Shown here piece by piece: positions 9,506-20,344 of a stretch of 64,000 nt of DNA (position 1 is its first letter; the number at the start of each line of letters is the position of its first letter). Below the pieces are notes generated by a model, which did no database searches, was not told the origin of the DNA, and saw only the letters and a program-made list of their open reading frames with translations. The stretch covers positions 2,542,001 to 2,606,000 of the forward strand of contig NC_012860.1 of NCBI RefSeq assembly GCF_000026945.1, given 5' to 3'. A program made the translations under genes and the position numbers. Source of the DNA: Candida dubliniensis CD36. Taxonomy: Eukaryota; Ascomycota; Pichiomycetes; Serinales; Debaryomycetaceae.

Positions 9506-11212
9506 CTAACAAGTACCACGATAAGACTTTTTATTCTTCCCGGATTTGTGATTATCCTTCTTGTGTTTTTCTTCTTTGGCTTCAGAAACACCACCAGAGG
9601 CAATAGCAGCCAATAACTTATGAATTCTTTCTCTATTTTCAACATCAGTGTGCTCACCACTTGTTGAAACATAATCAGTAATGGAATCAGCAGCTTTGAT
9701 CAAAAGTTCGGTAGCATCAGTGATGTCTTGAATTAATCTCTCCAACAAATTCAAAGATAACGAGTTACGAACAACAACTCTCAAAATCTCCTTGTCGTTC
9801 TCAGATGGAGGCAAGTGGTAGTTTGGAATAATATAACCTCTTTTTCTTAACAATGTTGACAACAATTCTTGAGGCAATTCAGGGTACTTGTCTCTAAACT
9901 CTTTGGAGAATCTGAATGCAACTACAGGCAAACCAGGCTTGAAATCTTCATTAATAGTATAAAGCTTAGAATCCAAATGTTTGTCATCGACTTCTCTAGT
10001 GAATTGAGCTTTTCTTTCTGATTCACTCAATTTATGGTGAATAACCGAGACAACCTCAAAATATTTACTTTCCTCCAAAAATTCCGACAACAACCTAGCA
10101 TTGGTCATGCACCCATCAAAGATTTTGGCATACCCTTGTCTGCCTAAAGTTAAAAAGTTGTAGTATTGGGTAATGACAGGGAAACCAGGTCTAGAGAAAT
10201 TTAAGCCAAATGTTTCTTCAACACCACCGAGATAATCCAAACTAAAACGCAACTCTTTGGGCAACAAATCAGCATCTTTCCAGATCACCCAACCCAAACC
10301 AACAGAAGTCAACCCAAACTTGTGACCAGAGGTATTAATCGAATCAACTCTAGAGACAGCAAAATCCCATTTCAAATGGGGGAAAATAAATGGTGCAACA
10401 AATCCACCCGATGCTCCATCAACATGAATTCTGATATCCAATCCACGTTCTTTTTCAACTTCATCTAATAATTTCGAAATTTCTTCAACAGGCTCAAATG
10501 CACCAGTAAAGGTAGATCCCATAATTACAAAAATGCCAATTGTGTTTTCATCAATATTTTCCTTGATTTTGGAAACATCAATCAAATGACCAGATTCTTC
10601 GGTGACAGGAATTAATCTGTTTTCTACATCAAAATAACAAGCAAATTTTTCCAAGGCGACTTGAGCACATGTAGCCATCAAGATATTTGGATTGGCAGTA
10701 GATTTACCTTCAGCTTTTCTTTTCAATTGCCATCTTTTCTTCAAAGCCAATCCAGCTAACATTATAGCTTCAGATGAACCAGTTGTGGCTGTACCAATAG
10801 AATTAGTTACTCGGTTACCAGTTACATTATCTACTTTCCCAGGGGCACCCCACAAGTTGCTTAAAATAGATATACATCTGGTTTGTATATCTATCAAGCT
10901 TGGGTACTCGTCGTTATCCGCCAAGTTTTTGGTTAAGTTATCTTCGATTAATTTCAAAGATGTACCATCAACATAGGTGTTAACGAACGAGGCCAAATTC
11001 AATGTGGGGACCCCATCAAGAGATAATTCTTGGGAAAGATATTTATAAATCAATTGTTCATTTGATGAGTTTTGTGGGATTTCAAATTGAGGAATGTTCT
11101 TGTGGGAATCAAATGCATCAATGAATTGATCTTTACGCAATTGGGCTTGTGGAGTTTTCTTCAAAATTTGCGTTTCCAATCTCAATGCATCAATGTGTTT
11201 ACTTAAAACCAT
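9506..11212 (-). CDS. GAD1: Glutamate decarboxylase, arm A copy
   Basis: PLP-dependent decarboxylase that converts glutamate to GABA in the cytosol, part of the GABA shunt and oxidative-stress tolerance. I count 568 residues from the ATG at 11212; the frame stays open further upstream only through the 5' ATTC repeats from a TTG. Family features are clear: the TGSSEAIMLAGLALK substrate/PLP loop, HVDGASGGF with the PLP-contacting Asp, and the Schiff-base lysine in NTSGHKFGL (residue 298). The C-terminus is Lys-rich and ends KKSYRGTC. A TATAAATA lies 128 bp upstream of the ATG. It is identical to the arm B copy except for Ala/Val in the SE(A/V)KEEK segment near the C-terminus. Both copies look functional. 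Confidence 0.97.
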   Translation of the reverse strand: MVLSKHIDALRLETQILKKTPQAQLRKDQFIDAFDSHKNIPQFEIPQNSSNEQLIYKYLSQELSLDGVPTLNLASFVNTYVDGTSLKLIEDNLTKNLADNDEYPSLIDIQTRCISILSNLWGAPGKVDNVTGNRVTNSIGTATTGSSEAIMLAGLALKKRWQLKRKAEGKSTANPNILMATCAQVALEKFACYFDVENRLIPVTEESGHLIDVSKIKENIDENTIGIFVIMGSTFTGAFEPVEEISKLLDEVEKERGLDIRIHVDGASGGFVAPFIFPHLKWDFAVSRVDSINTSGHKFGLTSVGLGWVIWKDADLLPKELRFSLDYLGGVEETFGLNFSRPGFPVITQYYNFLTLGRQGYAKIFDGCMTNARLLSEFLEESKYFEVVSVIHHKLSESERKAQFTREVDDKHLDSKLYTINEDFKPGLPVVAFRFSKEFRDKYPELPQELLSTLLRKRGYIIPNYHLPPSENDKEILRVVVRNSLSLNLLERLIQDITDATELLIKAADSITDYVSTSGEHTDVENRERIHKLLAAIASGGVSEAKEEKHKKDNHKSGKNKKSYRGTC

Positions 11213-11248
11213 ATTTGTATAAATTGTTGTTTTTTTATGTTGTTGAAA

Positions 11249-11278
11249 TGATGAATGAATGAATGAATGAATGAATGG
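11249..11278. repeat. ATTC tetranucleotide repeat in GAD1 leader (arm A)
   Basis: About seven tandem TGAA/TTCA units just upstream of the GAD1 ATG. In arm B (48565-48591) the array is interrupted by a CATC unit, so the two leaders have drifted here. Confidence 0.8.
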
Positions 11279-11332
11279 AACAGTCAATCAATTGAGTTGT
11301 GGTAATTAAAAAAAAAAAAAAATTTAAAGCCT

Positions 11333-11340
11333 TATTTATA
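11333..11340 (-). promoter_or_regulatory. TATA-like box of GAD1 (arm A)
   Basis: TATAAATA on the minus strand, 128 bp upstream of the ATG and conserved in arm B at 48504-48511. A plausible TATA element. Confidence 0.45.
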
Positions 11341-11452
11341 TGTATTCATTTCACCACCACTCCTGGATGGGCACAAATTAAATTATTGGTGTTTCCCGTC
11401 CATTGTCTTTGATTGCTCTAGCATCATTTAGCTCTACTATCTAAACAACTTT

Positions 11453-11638
11453 TCTATAGAGACAAGTAAAAATTAAACAAGTGTTAAGATCTGTTTAATG
11501 TAGAAAAATTCATCTCTTACTACATAATATTGTATAACTAGTTTCTCTAATGACAGTCTAGTTACTACCTTATAAGTAGTAACAGAACATGTCATGACAT
11601 AAAGTGTGAACAGAAAGATTTCTAGTTTTCTTTACTGC
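11453..11638 (+). repeat. Diverged copy 2 of the DPP/GAD1 intergenic element
   Basis: Begins about 15 bp beyond the inner edge of arm A and resembles 9253-9405. GAD1 is therefore flanked on both sides by related non-coding sequence in direct orientation. This copy is about 35 bp longer and clearly older than the inverted repeat. Confidence 0.55.
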
Positions 11639-12841
11639 AAAAGAAATAAATCAATACCACTGACATATCCCGCGCGTTCTTTCGTTTAAGATTTCAGTTA
11701 ATGAGCTCACTAAAACTACAATAAAAATAATTAGCTTAGAGATAGTTTTAACAACAAAAAAAGGACACCAACGTTTAATGATTCCGTATTTGGAAACATG
11801 GCACAAGAGTCTTATAGTAGTCCTTACAAACAAACAATAATGCTATTAATAATCAGATCACATCGACCATCGAAACTTGCACCATTTACGGCTTAAGAGA
11901 ATGAAGAAAAAGTTCTTATTGTTTTGTGGTTGCAACAAACAATACAACTAATGCACGATGTAAAATAGTTCATGTATGCACACACGCACAATAGCAGGTA
12001 AAATGTCAATTTAGTATGAATTGCATCTAACGTAAATTAATTAAAAAGATAAGAAACGTGGGCCCCTCCTCACTCATATTTGCCCTCGTGCTGTAATAAT
12101 AATTACTGAAAATCACACTATTGGTCTTGTTATAGGACGACAATACATATGCACTTTAATTGAACAGAGTTGTTATTTGTCGTAATATATTGTATACATG
12201 AGGAAAAGTTTTGATTTGAATTTATCAAGAAATTATAATGACAGCTTAGATTGGAAATGAAAAAGTTGATTTGATTTGTAAAGCTCGTAGAAGTTTGATA
12301 AGCAATAAGTAATCACAAAAAAAAAATTGAAATTGTTGATTTTTCTGAATTGCCATATTTCATTTTTTCTTGGTCAGATTTGAAGCCTATTTTTTTTTTT
12401 CTTGGATTATTATTAACACTCGTGTGAATACTTACCAAATATATCCAGCCTAGTTTAGTTCGGGTTTGTCCTTATGATATTCGTAACTGTAAGTGTTATA
12501 TAGTTTGTTCTATAGACAAGGTCTAGAAAGAGATTTTATTGTAACATTAATATATTTCGAGTTTTACACATTCAAGCAATATTGTAAGCTCAGTCAAATA
12601 TCTTCAATCATAATGATTGTTTTGAAAGAACTTCTTCTATTGTAGACCATCACTTCTGATGAATCTCAAGGATAATTCTGATTAAAAACATGTATAGATG
12701 ATTGACAAATAGAAATTAAAGAGTGTCTCACAAAAGACTAGAGACGGAAAATGGAAAAACATGAATGAACTCATTAACATGAAAGAAGAGGAGGAGAGGA
12801 GGGTCGTGCAAAAAGTAGTGGTGTGGTTAATAAAACTAGAG

Positions 12842-12847
12842 CACGTG
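12842..12847. promoter_or_regulatory. E-box CACGTG upstream of PHO84
   Basis: GCACGTGT on the + strand, about 2.2 kb before the PHO84 ATG. It pairs with a second E-box 89 bp downstream. Candidate Pho4 site. Confidence 0.4.
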
Positions 12848-12930
12848 TATGATGAGGATGGCTGCTCCTTAGCATTATTTTTTAAAAGAAAACAAAAAAA
12901 AACAAAAAGAAATAGAAACTAGAACAGGCA

Positions 12931-12938
12931 CACGTGGG
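12931..12938 (+). promoter_or_regulatory. Pho4-type site CACGTGGG upstream of PHO84
   Basis: CACGTGGG is the high-affinity Pho4 core in yeasts. It is ~2.15 kb before PHO84 in a gene-free region whose only other neighbour, GAD1, points away. Motif match only; the distance is long for a yeast activator site. Confidence 0.5.
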
Positions 12939-15078
12939 GACCTTGACACAAAATGATATGCATAACTTTGTGCCGTCTTGCATTTTTACAGATTAGATAT
13001 TTGAGGGCAATTACTGAAAAAAAAAAAAAAAAAAAAAGAATCCAGATATCTTCATCTACAATCAACAGTTTCTTCAACTGTTAGAGATCCTGCAACAAAA
13101 CAAAGTAATTCATGTTACAACCCCCTTAAATATTAGTATTTTTTTCTTAGTATTTTCGTTCAATACCAAGACTTTGGAACCCTTTGACATCCAAGAAAAA
13201 AAAAAACAGCAGAAGTTTGACATGAAGAAGCAATCTAAGGTGAAGAAACAGAAGAAAAATATGTAACAGAAATCAGATGAATATAATAGTCAATTTCTTT
13301 TTAATTGAGCAAGATTTTTTCTTGTTGTGGGTTTACTAGTCAGTTAGATTATTGATATCCACTTAGCGTAGGTAATGCCGATAATAATAATAATAATCAC
13401 AATATTCCCAACAGTTCTGGTCTTACTTTAAGATTCAATTCTAAACACTACCAAAACTTTAATTAGAGTTTACCATATACAAGCCTATTTTGATAATCTA
13501 CTTCAGCGTGGATTTGTATTTCTCAAGCCAGCCAATTGCTAACCAATGTTTTCACCAGATCAACTTTGTTTTACGTTTGAACAATTTCATTTCAATTGTT
13601 TGTATTTGTTTATTGAGAGGTTAAATTCTTTACTGGTTTCCCAACAATCTAAATTGAACCAAAGTATCCTAACCCACCTTCTATTCTTTATTAGCTGAAT
13701 TAAACTACATTTGCAACAATAACACCTTATTGTATCTGGTACTTCTCATCCTATAACTAAAAAAAAAAACGAATCAGCCATTTGAGCAAGCCGGTTTATC
13801 GGTCAACCTAACCGACATTGTTTTCCAAGCCTTTTTTTACGAAAAAGACGAGTTTTAAACAATCCAAAAACAAATTCAAAAACGTTAACTCGTTTTCACG
13901 GCTCCACCTAGATCTCCAAATATTCTGGGTTTGTCCTGGTCTTTTCTTGCACATTAATCGTTACTGTCCCAAGTATTGCCCGAATCATAACGATTTGCAA
14001 CCGAGTTTTATCGTTTTACCTAGATTCTCATACGGCATTAAAATATTGTTTGCTTTCACTAAAACACGGAAAAGATGGTTTGTCAACTAAAAACTAAGAA
14101 TTACATAAAATTGTAAAGCATAAAACTAAAACTTTCTATTAAATAATAATAAAGAAAGATTATCTCGTTTGTATATTAGATTGTTGTACACATGGGCAAT
14201 TACTTGGATTGGCTAATTATTTTAAACAACAAAAAGGAATTAATAATTAAAACGTTGCCATTCTAGTTTTAAATACTACTTTTCAACTCTACATGAACTT
14301 ATTACATGTTATTATAACATTCTGATTTAGTCATGTATATTATTAACCTACCATATTTGGTTCTGTTGTTCTTTACTTTTTGAAGAGTAAGATATAAGTA
14401 TAACCTTGTATATGTCAATCAATTATAAAAATATCTCTCGTTACATAACCTCTCATTATTATTAGTGATTCCCTTTAATAATCCGTTTCATCAGTTAATA
14501 TATTTGACATAGCTATCAGAGAGGAATCAAGTTGTTTATTCTCAACTTCTCTAGATTTTCAGTTGTTTTTTACAGGTTATAAAAATATTCCCAAAAGCAG
14601 CAAAAACCAAAAAAAAATAATAAAAATTTGAGACCCAGAATTACACAAAATTAATTATAGTTTTTCTCTAAAATTAATTACACAAAATGATAATTCATTT
14701 GAAAGTATCACCAAGAAAAACGCAGCCTTCATTAAAAACTCTCTTATGAATAAATTCATCCCTAAAATCAAATCTTCCCAAAAAAAAAAAAGAAATCTTT
14801 TGCATATCTCGTTATATATATATGTATATATATACATACATACATACTTCAAATTAGAATATATAAATATTTGAAACAATTCCTTGTTTATTGAAAATTT
14901 TTCTAATTCTTCTTCTTCTTCTTCTTCTCTTTTTCTTTAAGGACTATTTCAGTATCTCAATTGTTAATTCATTTTATTCTCCTTCATATTTATTTACTCA
15001 TTGGATTTCCTTCCTATATCCATTCCTCCCCTTTTTTTACCATACTACATTTAGAAAGAATATCATAGTTCATTAAAG

Positions 15079-16743
15079 ATGGTTGCTGAAATTCAAGCTC
15101 ACACTAATGAAGTGGCTCAAGGTGGTGGTAAAACTGCTTTCAAAGATTATTTAGGTAAATTTGCCGATGTCGAAGATCCTTTAGAAAGAAGAAGATTGGC
15201 TTTAGAAGAAATCGATAAAGCTGGTTTCGGATGGACTCAAGTTAAAATGATTTTGATTGCTGGTGTAGGTTTCATGACTGATTCTTACGATATTTTTGCT
15301 ATTAATTTGTCGATGAATATGTTGCAATACGTTTACTGGAATGGTACTATCCCAGATTCTACTACTACTTTGATCAAGGTTTCTACTTCTGTTGGTACTG
15401 TTATTGGACAAATCAGTTTTGGTTCTATTGCCGATAAAGTCGGTCGTAAAAAGATTTATGGTTTGGAATTGATTATTATGATTTTTGCTACCCTTTTCCA
15501 ATGTACTTTGGGTACTTCCCCTGCTATCAACTTTGTCGCCATTTTCTCAACCGTAAGAATTTTAATGGGTATTGGTATTGGTGGTGATTATCCATTGTCT
15601 TCTATTATCTCATCAGAATTCTCTACTACTAAATGGAGAGGTGCTATTATGGCTGCTGTCTTCTCCAATCAAGGTCTTGGTCAAGTGTTTGCCGGTATTG
15701 TTGCCATGATTTGTGTTGCTGGTTACAAAGACGATTTGATCATTGCCAACAAAGGATCTGAATGTGTTGGTAAATGTAGAAAAGCCGCTGATCAAATGTG
15801 GAGAATTATTGTTGGGTTTGGTTGTGTTCCAGGTTGTATTGCCTTATACTATAGATTGACCATTGCTGAATCTCCAAGATACTCCCTTGACGTCAATGAA
15901 CATGATGATCTTGAAAAAGTTGCTGACGCTGAAGCTGCCATTGATGTGCATGCCCAAGAAATTGCCCCACCAAAAGCCTCTTTCAAAGATTTCTGGTCTC
16001 ATTTCGGTCAATGGAGATATGGTAAGATCTTGTTGGGTACTGCTGGTTCTTGGTTCATGTTAGATGTTGCCTACTATGGTTTAGGTTTGAACACGACTAC
16101 CATCTTACAAACTATTGGTTACGCTGGTCAAGATAATGTTTATGAAAAATTGTACAATTCTGCTGCTGGTAATTTGATTTTAGTTTGTGCTGGTTCCTTG
16201 CCAGGTTACTGGGTCTCTGCTGCTACCATCGATACTGTTGGTAGAAAACCAATTCAATTGGGTGGTTTCATCTTGTTGACCATTATCTTATGTATCATGG
16301 GTTTCGGTTACCACAAGATTGGTGATCATGGTTTGTTGGGTTTGTTCGTCATTGCTCAATTCTTCCAAAATTTCGGTCCAAACACTACTACTTTTATTGT
16401 TCCAGGTGAATGTTTCCCAACTAGATACAGATCCACTGCTCATGGTTTATCTGCTGCCGCTGGTAAAGTTGGTGCCATTATTGCTCAAACTTGTATTGGT
16501 ACTTTGGTTAACCACGGTTGTTCTAAAGAAAAGAAGAACTGTTTCTTACCTCATGTTTTGGAAATCTTTGCCTTGTTCATGTTGCTTGGTATTGGTTTCA
16601 CTTTATTGATTCCAGAAACCGCTAGAAGAACTTTAGAAGAAATTTCTGAAACTTGTCATGGTGAAGTTGATACCACTAAATTGGGTAGAGATAGATTTGC
16701 CACACAAGAAGAACCATATGACTCTGAAGAGCTCAAAAACTAA
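15079..16743 (+). CDS. PHO84: High-affinity inorganic phosphate/H+ symporter
   Basis: Plasma-membrane phosphate importer of the major facilitator superfamily, 554 residues with about 12 membrane helices and a central hydrophilic loop. It carries the phosphate:H+ symporter hallmarks: the first-half signature GIGIGGDYPLSS (about residues 163-174) with the downstream SEFSTTKWRGA, the loop motif GSIADKVGRKK and the late GECFPTRYRSTAHG. The start is ATG at 15079; the open frame just upstream begins with TTG and is low-complexity. Codon use is strongly biased, as expected for high expression. It converges on BTA1, which is also a phosphate-stress gene in fungi. PHO84 feeds the TOR and PHO pathways. 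Confidence 0.97.
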   Translation: MVAEIQAHTNEVAQGGGKTAFKDYLGKFADVEDPLERRRLALEEIDKAGFGWTQVKMILIAGVGFMTDSYDIFAINLSMNMLQYVYWNGTIPDSTTTLIKVSTSVGTVIGQISFGSIADKVGRKKIYGLELIIMIFATLFQCTLGTSPAINFVAIFSTVRILMGIGIGGDYPLSSIISSEFSTTKWRGAIMAAVFSNQGLGQVFAGIVAMICVAGYKDDLIIANKGSECVGKCRKAADQMWRIIVGFGCVPGCIALYYRLTIAESPRYSLDVNEHDDLEKVADAEAAIDVHAQEIAPPKASFKDFWSHFGQWRYGKILLGTAGSWFMLDVAYYGLGLNTTTILQTIGYAGQDNVYEKLYNSAAGNLILVCAGSLPGYWVSAATIDTVGRKPIQLGGFILLTIILCIMGFGYHKIGDHGLLGLFVIAQFFQNFGPNTTTFIVPGECFPTRYRSTAHGLSAAAGKVGAIIAQTCIGTLVNHGCSKEKKNCFLPHVLEIFALFMLLGIGFTLLIPETARRTLEEISETCHGEVDTTKLGRDRFATQEEPYDSEELKN

Positions 16744-17452
16744 TTTCATTTCTGTCTGATTTTTTTTTTTGTTTAATTTAATTTAATTGTATATTTTTTC
16801 ACTTTATTATAAGTTTTGAATAGAGAAGTTTAATTTGTATTTCGTAATAAAGGTTTGGTTTAAAAAGAATTGTAATGAGTGTATGTGATCGAGTTGTAAA
16901 TGATATAATTTTTAAAAAAACCATTAAGATTTACTTTATATTTTGTTTATCTCATGTATATTGCTTTTGACCTACATCTATTTCAACACAAAAATGCAAA
17001 AAAAAAAAAAAAAAATGAGCAAAATATTGAAGACGTGAAGCAAGAAACGTGGGTGTTTTGTAATTAAACGTTTATGCTAATGTTCAGAAGTTTCTGTTTT
17101 ATATTTGCTCCCTCCACCGAATCTGTTGATGGAAACGTTTGAACCATCTCCTATCTGATTTGCTATGTAGTTTCACATAGAGAGGGGGTATTCGCATACC
17201 ATGTGCTAACAAGGTTGATATCGTAAAGATGTTAATGCAGGAATTTCATTAAAATAGTTAATATACTATCAATAAATTAGCTAATCGTGTCTACCAAAGT
17301 AGTCGGAATAACATTTGTATAAGACTAAAGACGCGTCTATACTTCAATATTCCAATAGTTATCACGAATATACCGAGACTTCATACTGTAAGGGTTTAAA
17401 TCTAAGAATATCACAACTAACAATATAATAATGAAACTTATATTATAACTAT
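16744..17452. other. Convergent 3' region between PHO84 and BTA1
   Basis: About 0.7 kb of AT-rich sequence holding the two 3' ends, including A/T tracts at 16761-16770 and 16998-17014. No gene seen. An AAACGTGGG core at 17045 is probably incidental because both genes end here. Confidence 0.6.
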
Positions 17453-19720
17453 TTAATCTACAAGAGTTAAAACTGTACAATTGGCATACATGTTAACTCT
17501 ATCTATACTTGAACCAGGTTCACGAACAACATTTTCTTCCTCTTTGAATCCCAAGTTCTTGAAAACTTTCAAGTACCAAGGTTTTGTACTTGCTGATCTG
17601 AGCATTACTCTACCCCCTGGGGCAAGGCACCTTTTCAAAGCAGTAATCTCGTTAATTGCATCTCTACCATTTGGGTCAAACCAATCCATATGGTCCATGA
17701 TAATAGCAATGGTAATTGATTTTTCTTTCAATCTACCAAAGACTTCATTTAAAGTGTCAGTGTGGATTCTAAGATTGTCAATTGGAGATGAGCCACCAGC
17801 AGCAACAGCAGCAGGAGTATCACTAGATAATCTATTAAATCCTTTTGTAGTTAAATAATCAGGACAATTGTTCTTGGTGTATCTTCCCATCATACATAAA
17901 TAGTAAAAATAGTTATCATTGGAAATCAATGATCTTTTAATAATAGGATCCAAAGTATCAACAACATATTTAATAACCGATGGTCCCATTAATGCTGCTT
18001 GGTTAGCAGGAACACCTAAAGCTTTCCATAAAAACATTGGGTTACCAACAAGCAATGAACCAACTACAGGATTAAACAAAGTAGGTTTCAAATGTTCATT
18101 CCAAATTCTCAATTGTTCCTCCATAGTTGTTGCAGCACAAAGTTCTTCAACGTATTTACTAACACCACAAACTTTGAAAACATATCTTGACAATCTTAAT
18201 GCCCATCTGGAAAACCCAGTATCATAGAGACCTTTACCCGAAAAGGTTTTAGGTCCTTTATCCATCCAATATTGGAAAGCATTAGAAGACATGTGTGGGG
18301 CCAATGTATCAATCAAAATTTCATTGAAATTATCAATCTTACCTTCACCAAACATTGACCAAATTTGCTCTTGAGAAAGACATCTAAAACTGGCCAATTT
18401 CAATTCTAACAAATGGTTTTGGCATGGATTAAGATCAACAGCATGGATTTTCTTAGGTGGTGTTGGTAAACTAGCATAACTCAAAATATTGTCACCAGCT
18501 GAAGTAATAGCCAAAACAGTATCATCACTAGTGAAATTCAAAAGTTTATTATCTTCGCGAGGATCTTCCCAAGTGAAAGCATAAATATATTGGTTTTTAA
18601 ACTGTTCATATAATGGGTTCATTTCATCATAGTAAACTCTCCAATACTCCTTTTGATAGTACATTGATGGGTAAGGTAAATTTTTCTGTAAGTTGATTAA
18701 AGCAGCTTCATGGCCTTTAGAAATTGGAATATCTTCAAGCTGATTAGCAATTGGAGTTGTGGTTGGAGCAAGATAAGGGGATTCAGTGGCTAAACAATTC
18801 AATCTTTCCAATATGGTGTGTGATTTTGATTTATCACAACCAATCCAGATATAATATGGGATTTTACCCAAGGCTTTGTTATATGAATTCAAAGACTTAA
18901 CGGTACCAAATTTATACTCCAAATAGTTTCTTCTTGAAGAATCCAAAAACACTTTGTCGGCTTCAAACCAAATTCTCCAAAAGTTACGTAATATCCAAGG
19001 AATATCTCTGTTTACCAACCCACCAACAGTATTGATACGACCCATTGAAGTGTCACTGCTTTGAATACCAAAATCAACAGTGGCAATAATACCTTCCATG
19101 TCTAATTTAGAAACTGCATTATCGATAGCAGCATTGAAAGTTGGAATCATTGATAATGAATAGGAAAACGTGATTAAATCAGCACTATCATAATCAATAG
19201 TAAAATCACAGGCGTCTGCAACTAATACATGCACATTTGTCCATTCATGTGCTTCAAATCTTTTTCTAGCAACTTCACACAATGATGGGGAAAGATCGAC
19301 CAAATATACTGCCTTAAAATTCTCAGATATCTTACTAATTTCATTCATGAATTCAATGTTGGAACCAGTTCCACCACCAATATCAATCCAAATAAGATCT
19401 TTCTTCTTTGGTAAATGAGAAATAGCCAATCTAAGACATTCTTTTCTTCCTTTCAATAAAAACTCTCTTGTGTTGTCGTAAATATGAGCTTGGTTTTTGT
19501 AGAATGATTCTAAAGATTGTTGTTGATTCTTGTTTGGACCTTTGGTCTTTTTTTGAATCAAAGGTTTGATGAAGCAAGCCCAACAAAACACCAAAATTGA
19601 GTTAATGGTCCTGTTGACTTTGGCAGAAAAGAAAACTGCCCCACATAAAACAGAAAATGAAGTGAATAAATAAAGTTTAGAAACTTCCGAGGGAAACAAA
19701 TCAACTATGAATTCTGACAT
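17453..19720 (-). CDS. BTA1: Betaine lipid (DGTS) synthase
   Basis: Makes diacylglyceryl-trimethylhomoserine, a phosphorus-free substitute for phosphatidylcholine, from diacylglycerol and S-adenosylmethionine. The frame extends upstream, but I start at the ATG at 19720 (MSEFIVDLFP), giving 755 residues. Layout: an N-terminal membrane segment (about 15-45); a BtaB-like methyltransferase with motif I WIDIGGGTGSNIEF near 120 and a VADACDF motif; then a BtaA/DUF3419-like domain from about 370 to the end, with TSAGDNILSYA, HAVDLNPCQNHLLELKL and DHMDWFDP. Both domains use SAM, which links it to SAM2. Two CACGTTTT Pho4-type motifs lie upstream, and it faces PHO84, so phosphate control is likely. Confidence 0.93.
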   Translation of the reverse strand: MSEFIVDLFPSEVSKLYLFTSFSVLCGAVFFSAKVNRTINSILVFCWACFIKPLIQKKTKGPNKNQQQSLESFYKNQAHIYDNTREFLLKGRKECLRLAISHLPKKKDLIWIDIGGGTGSNIEFMNEISKISENFKAVYLVDLSPSLCEVARKRFEAHEWTNVHVLVADACDFTIDYDSADLITFSYSLSMIPTFNAAIDNAVSKLDMEGIIATVDFGIQSSDTSMGRINTVGGLVNRDIPWILRNFWRIWFEADKVFLDSSRRNYLEYKFGTVKSLNSYNKALGKIPYYIWIGCDKSKSHTILERLNCLATESPYLAPTTTPIANQLEDIPISKGHEAALINLQKNLPYPSMYYQKEYWRVYYDEMNPLYEQFKNQYIYAFTWEDPREDNKLLNFTSDDTVLAITSAGDNILSYASLPTPPKKIHAVDLNPCQNHLLELKLASFRCLSQEQIWSMFGEGKIDNFNEILIDTLAPHMSSNAFQYWMDKGPKTFSGKGLYDTGFSRWALRLSRYVFKVCGVSKYVEELCAATTMEEQLRIWNEHLKPTLFNPVVGSLLVGNPMFLWKALGVPANQAALMGPSVIKYVVDTLDPIIKRSLISNDNYFYYLCMMGRYTKNNCPDYLTTKGFNRLSSDTPAAVAAGGSSPIDNLRIHTDTLNEVFGRLKEKSITIAIIMDHMDWFDPNGRDAINEITALKRCLAPGGRVMLRSASTKPWYLKVFKNLGFKEEENVVREPGSSIDRVNMYANCTVLTLVD

Positions 19721-20080
19721 GTTGAAGAAAAGTATATAGTAAACTTGTAGTGTTTCAAGCGGCTGCAAAAGCAAAAATAGAAAGAATGAGAAATGAACAA
19801 AAAAATATAAAATATGAAAACTTTTAAACAAAGTACAACAAGAATAAAACAATTTCTTCTGAAAAAGTTTTTGGTTAATGGGTTGCTATTGAAGTATTTA
19901 TATAGTTTTTAAAATTTAGTGTATGTTATTTTTGTTGGAAAGGAGAGGATTTGTTTAATCATAACCCAAGACGAGTTGTTATTTCAAACAATCTGGAAAA
20001 TTTCATTATCACAAAAGTCTAAAAAAAAATAAGAAGAAAGAAGGAAAATTCTTAAATAGGTACGTGTGGATCAATATCAC

Positions 20081-20088
20081 CACGTTTT
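20081..20088 (+). promoter_or_regulatory. Pho4-type site CACGTTTT upstream of BTA1
   Basis: Lower-affinity class of Pho4 site, 360 bp upstream of the BTA1 ATG. A second copy lies 264 bp further out. Confidence 0.45.
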
Positions 20089-20344
20089 ATTATAAAACAA
20101 AAAAGTACAAGACAAGAAAGTTAACTATCAAAAGAGGTAAAAAGGAAGAAGAAGAAGAAATAATAAATGCGAGTGACAATTCAGAAATCCCAAACAAAAC
20201 TATTTGAAAAGTGAACCCGTGGGCCTTTCTTTATCAACAACCACAGATTTTATTTACACCCACACGACTGTCTAACTTCTAGTACTATAATTCATCTTCA
20301 CAATATTCGTGGTTGTTCTAGTTTTTGGACTTCTTCTAGGCCAA

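Larger units (their letters stand above)
7664..11437 (+). repeat. Inverted repeat arm A (3.77 kb)
   Basis: Nearly identical, in reverse complement, to 48407-52178. It contains the SAM2 3' end, a PAP2 phosphatase gene and GAD1 with ~225 bp of its promoter. The outer edge is inside SAM2 at GACGATAAGA (7664). The inner edge is at 11437, where the arms diverge abruptly upstream of GAD1. Differences seen by eye: ten synonymous substitutions in 7732-7786, two missense changes in the phosphatase, one in GAD1, a 17 bp indel downstream of GAD1, a 17 bp deletion at the outer edge of arm B, and scattered single bases. Confidence 0.95.
11639..15078. other. Long intergenic region upstream of PHO84
   Basis: About 3.4 kb with no convincing gene. 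Open frames here are short (under 91 codons) and composed of AT-rich low-complexity sequence. It holds two CACGTG E-boxes near 12.84 and 12.93 kb, an ACGTGGGC near 12.06 kb, an A tract at 13018-13036, TA-rich stretches at 14815-14840, and a T/C-rich leader just before PHO84. Long promoters are common for regulated genes in Candida. Confidence 0.6.

Noticed and set aside
7664..11437. The inverted repeats as a transposable element
   Set aside because: No terminal repeats, target-site duplications or transposase. The content is ordinary genes, and one end cuts through SAM2, so this is a segmental duplication.
11651..11833. 60-codon minus-strand frame beyond arm A
   Set aside because: Short, low similarity to any protein I know, and inside AT-rich non-coding DNA.
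13818..14090. 90-codon frame in the PHO84 upstream region
   Set aside because: Starts with TTG, and the composition does not look coding. It may be checked by RNA-seq.
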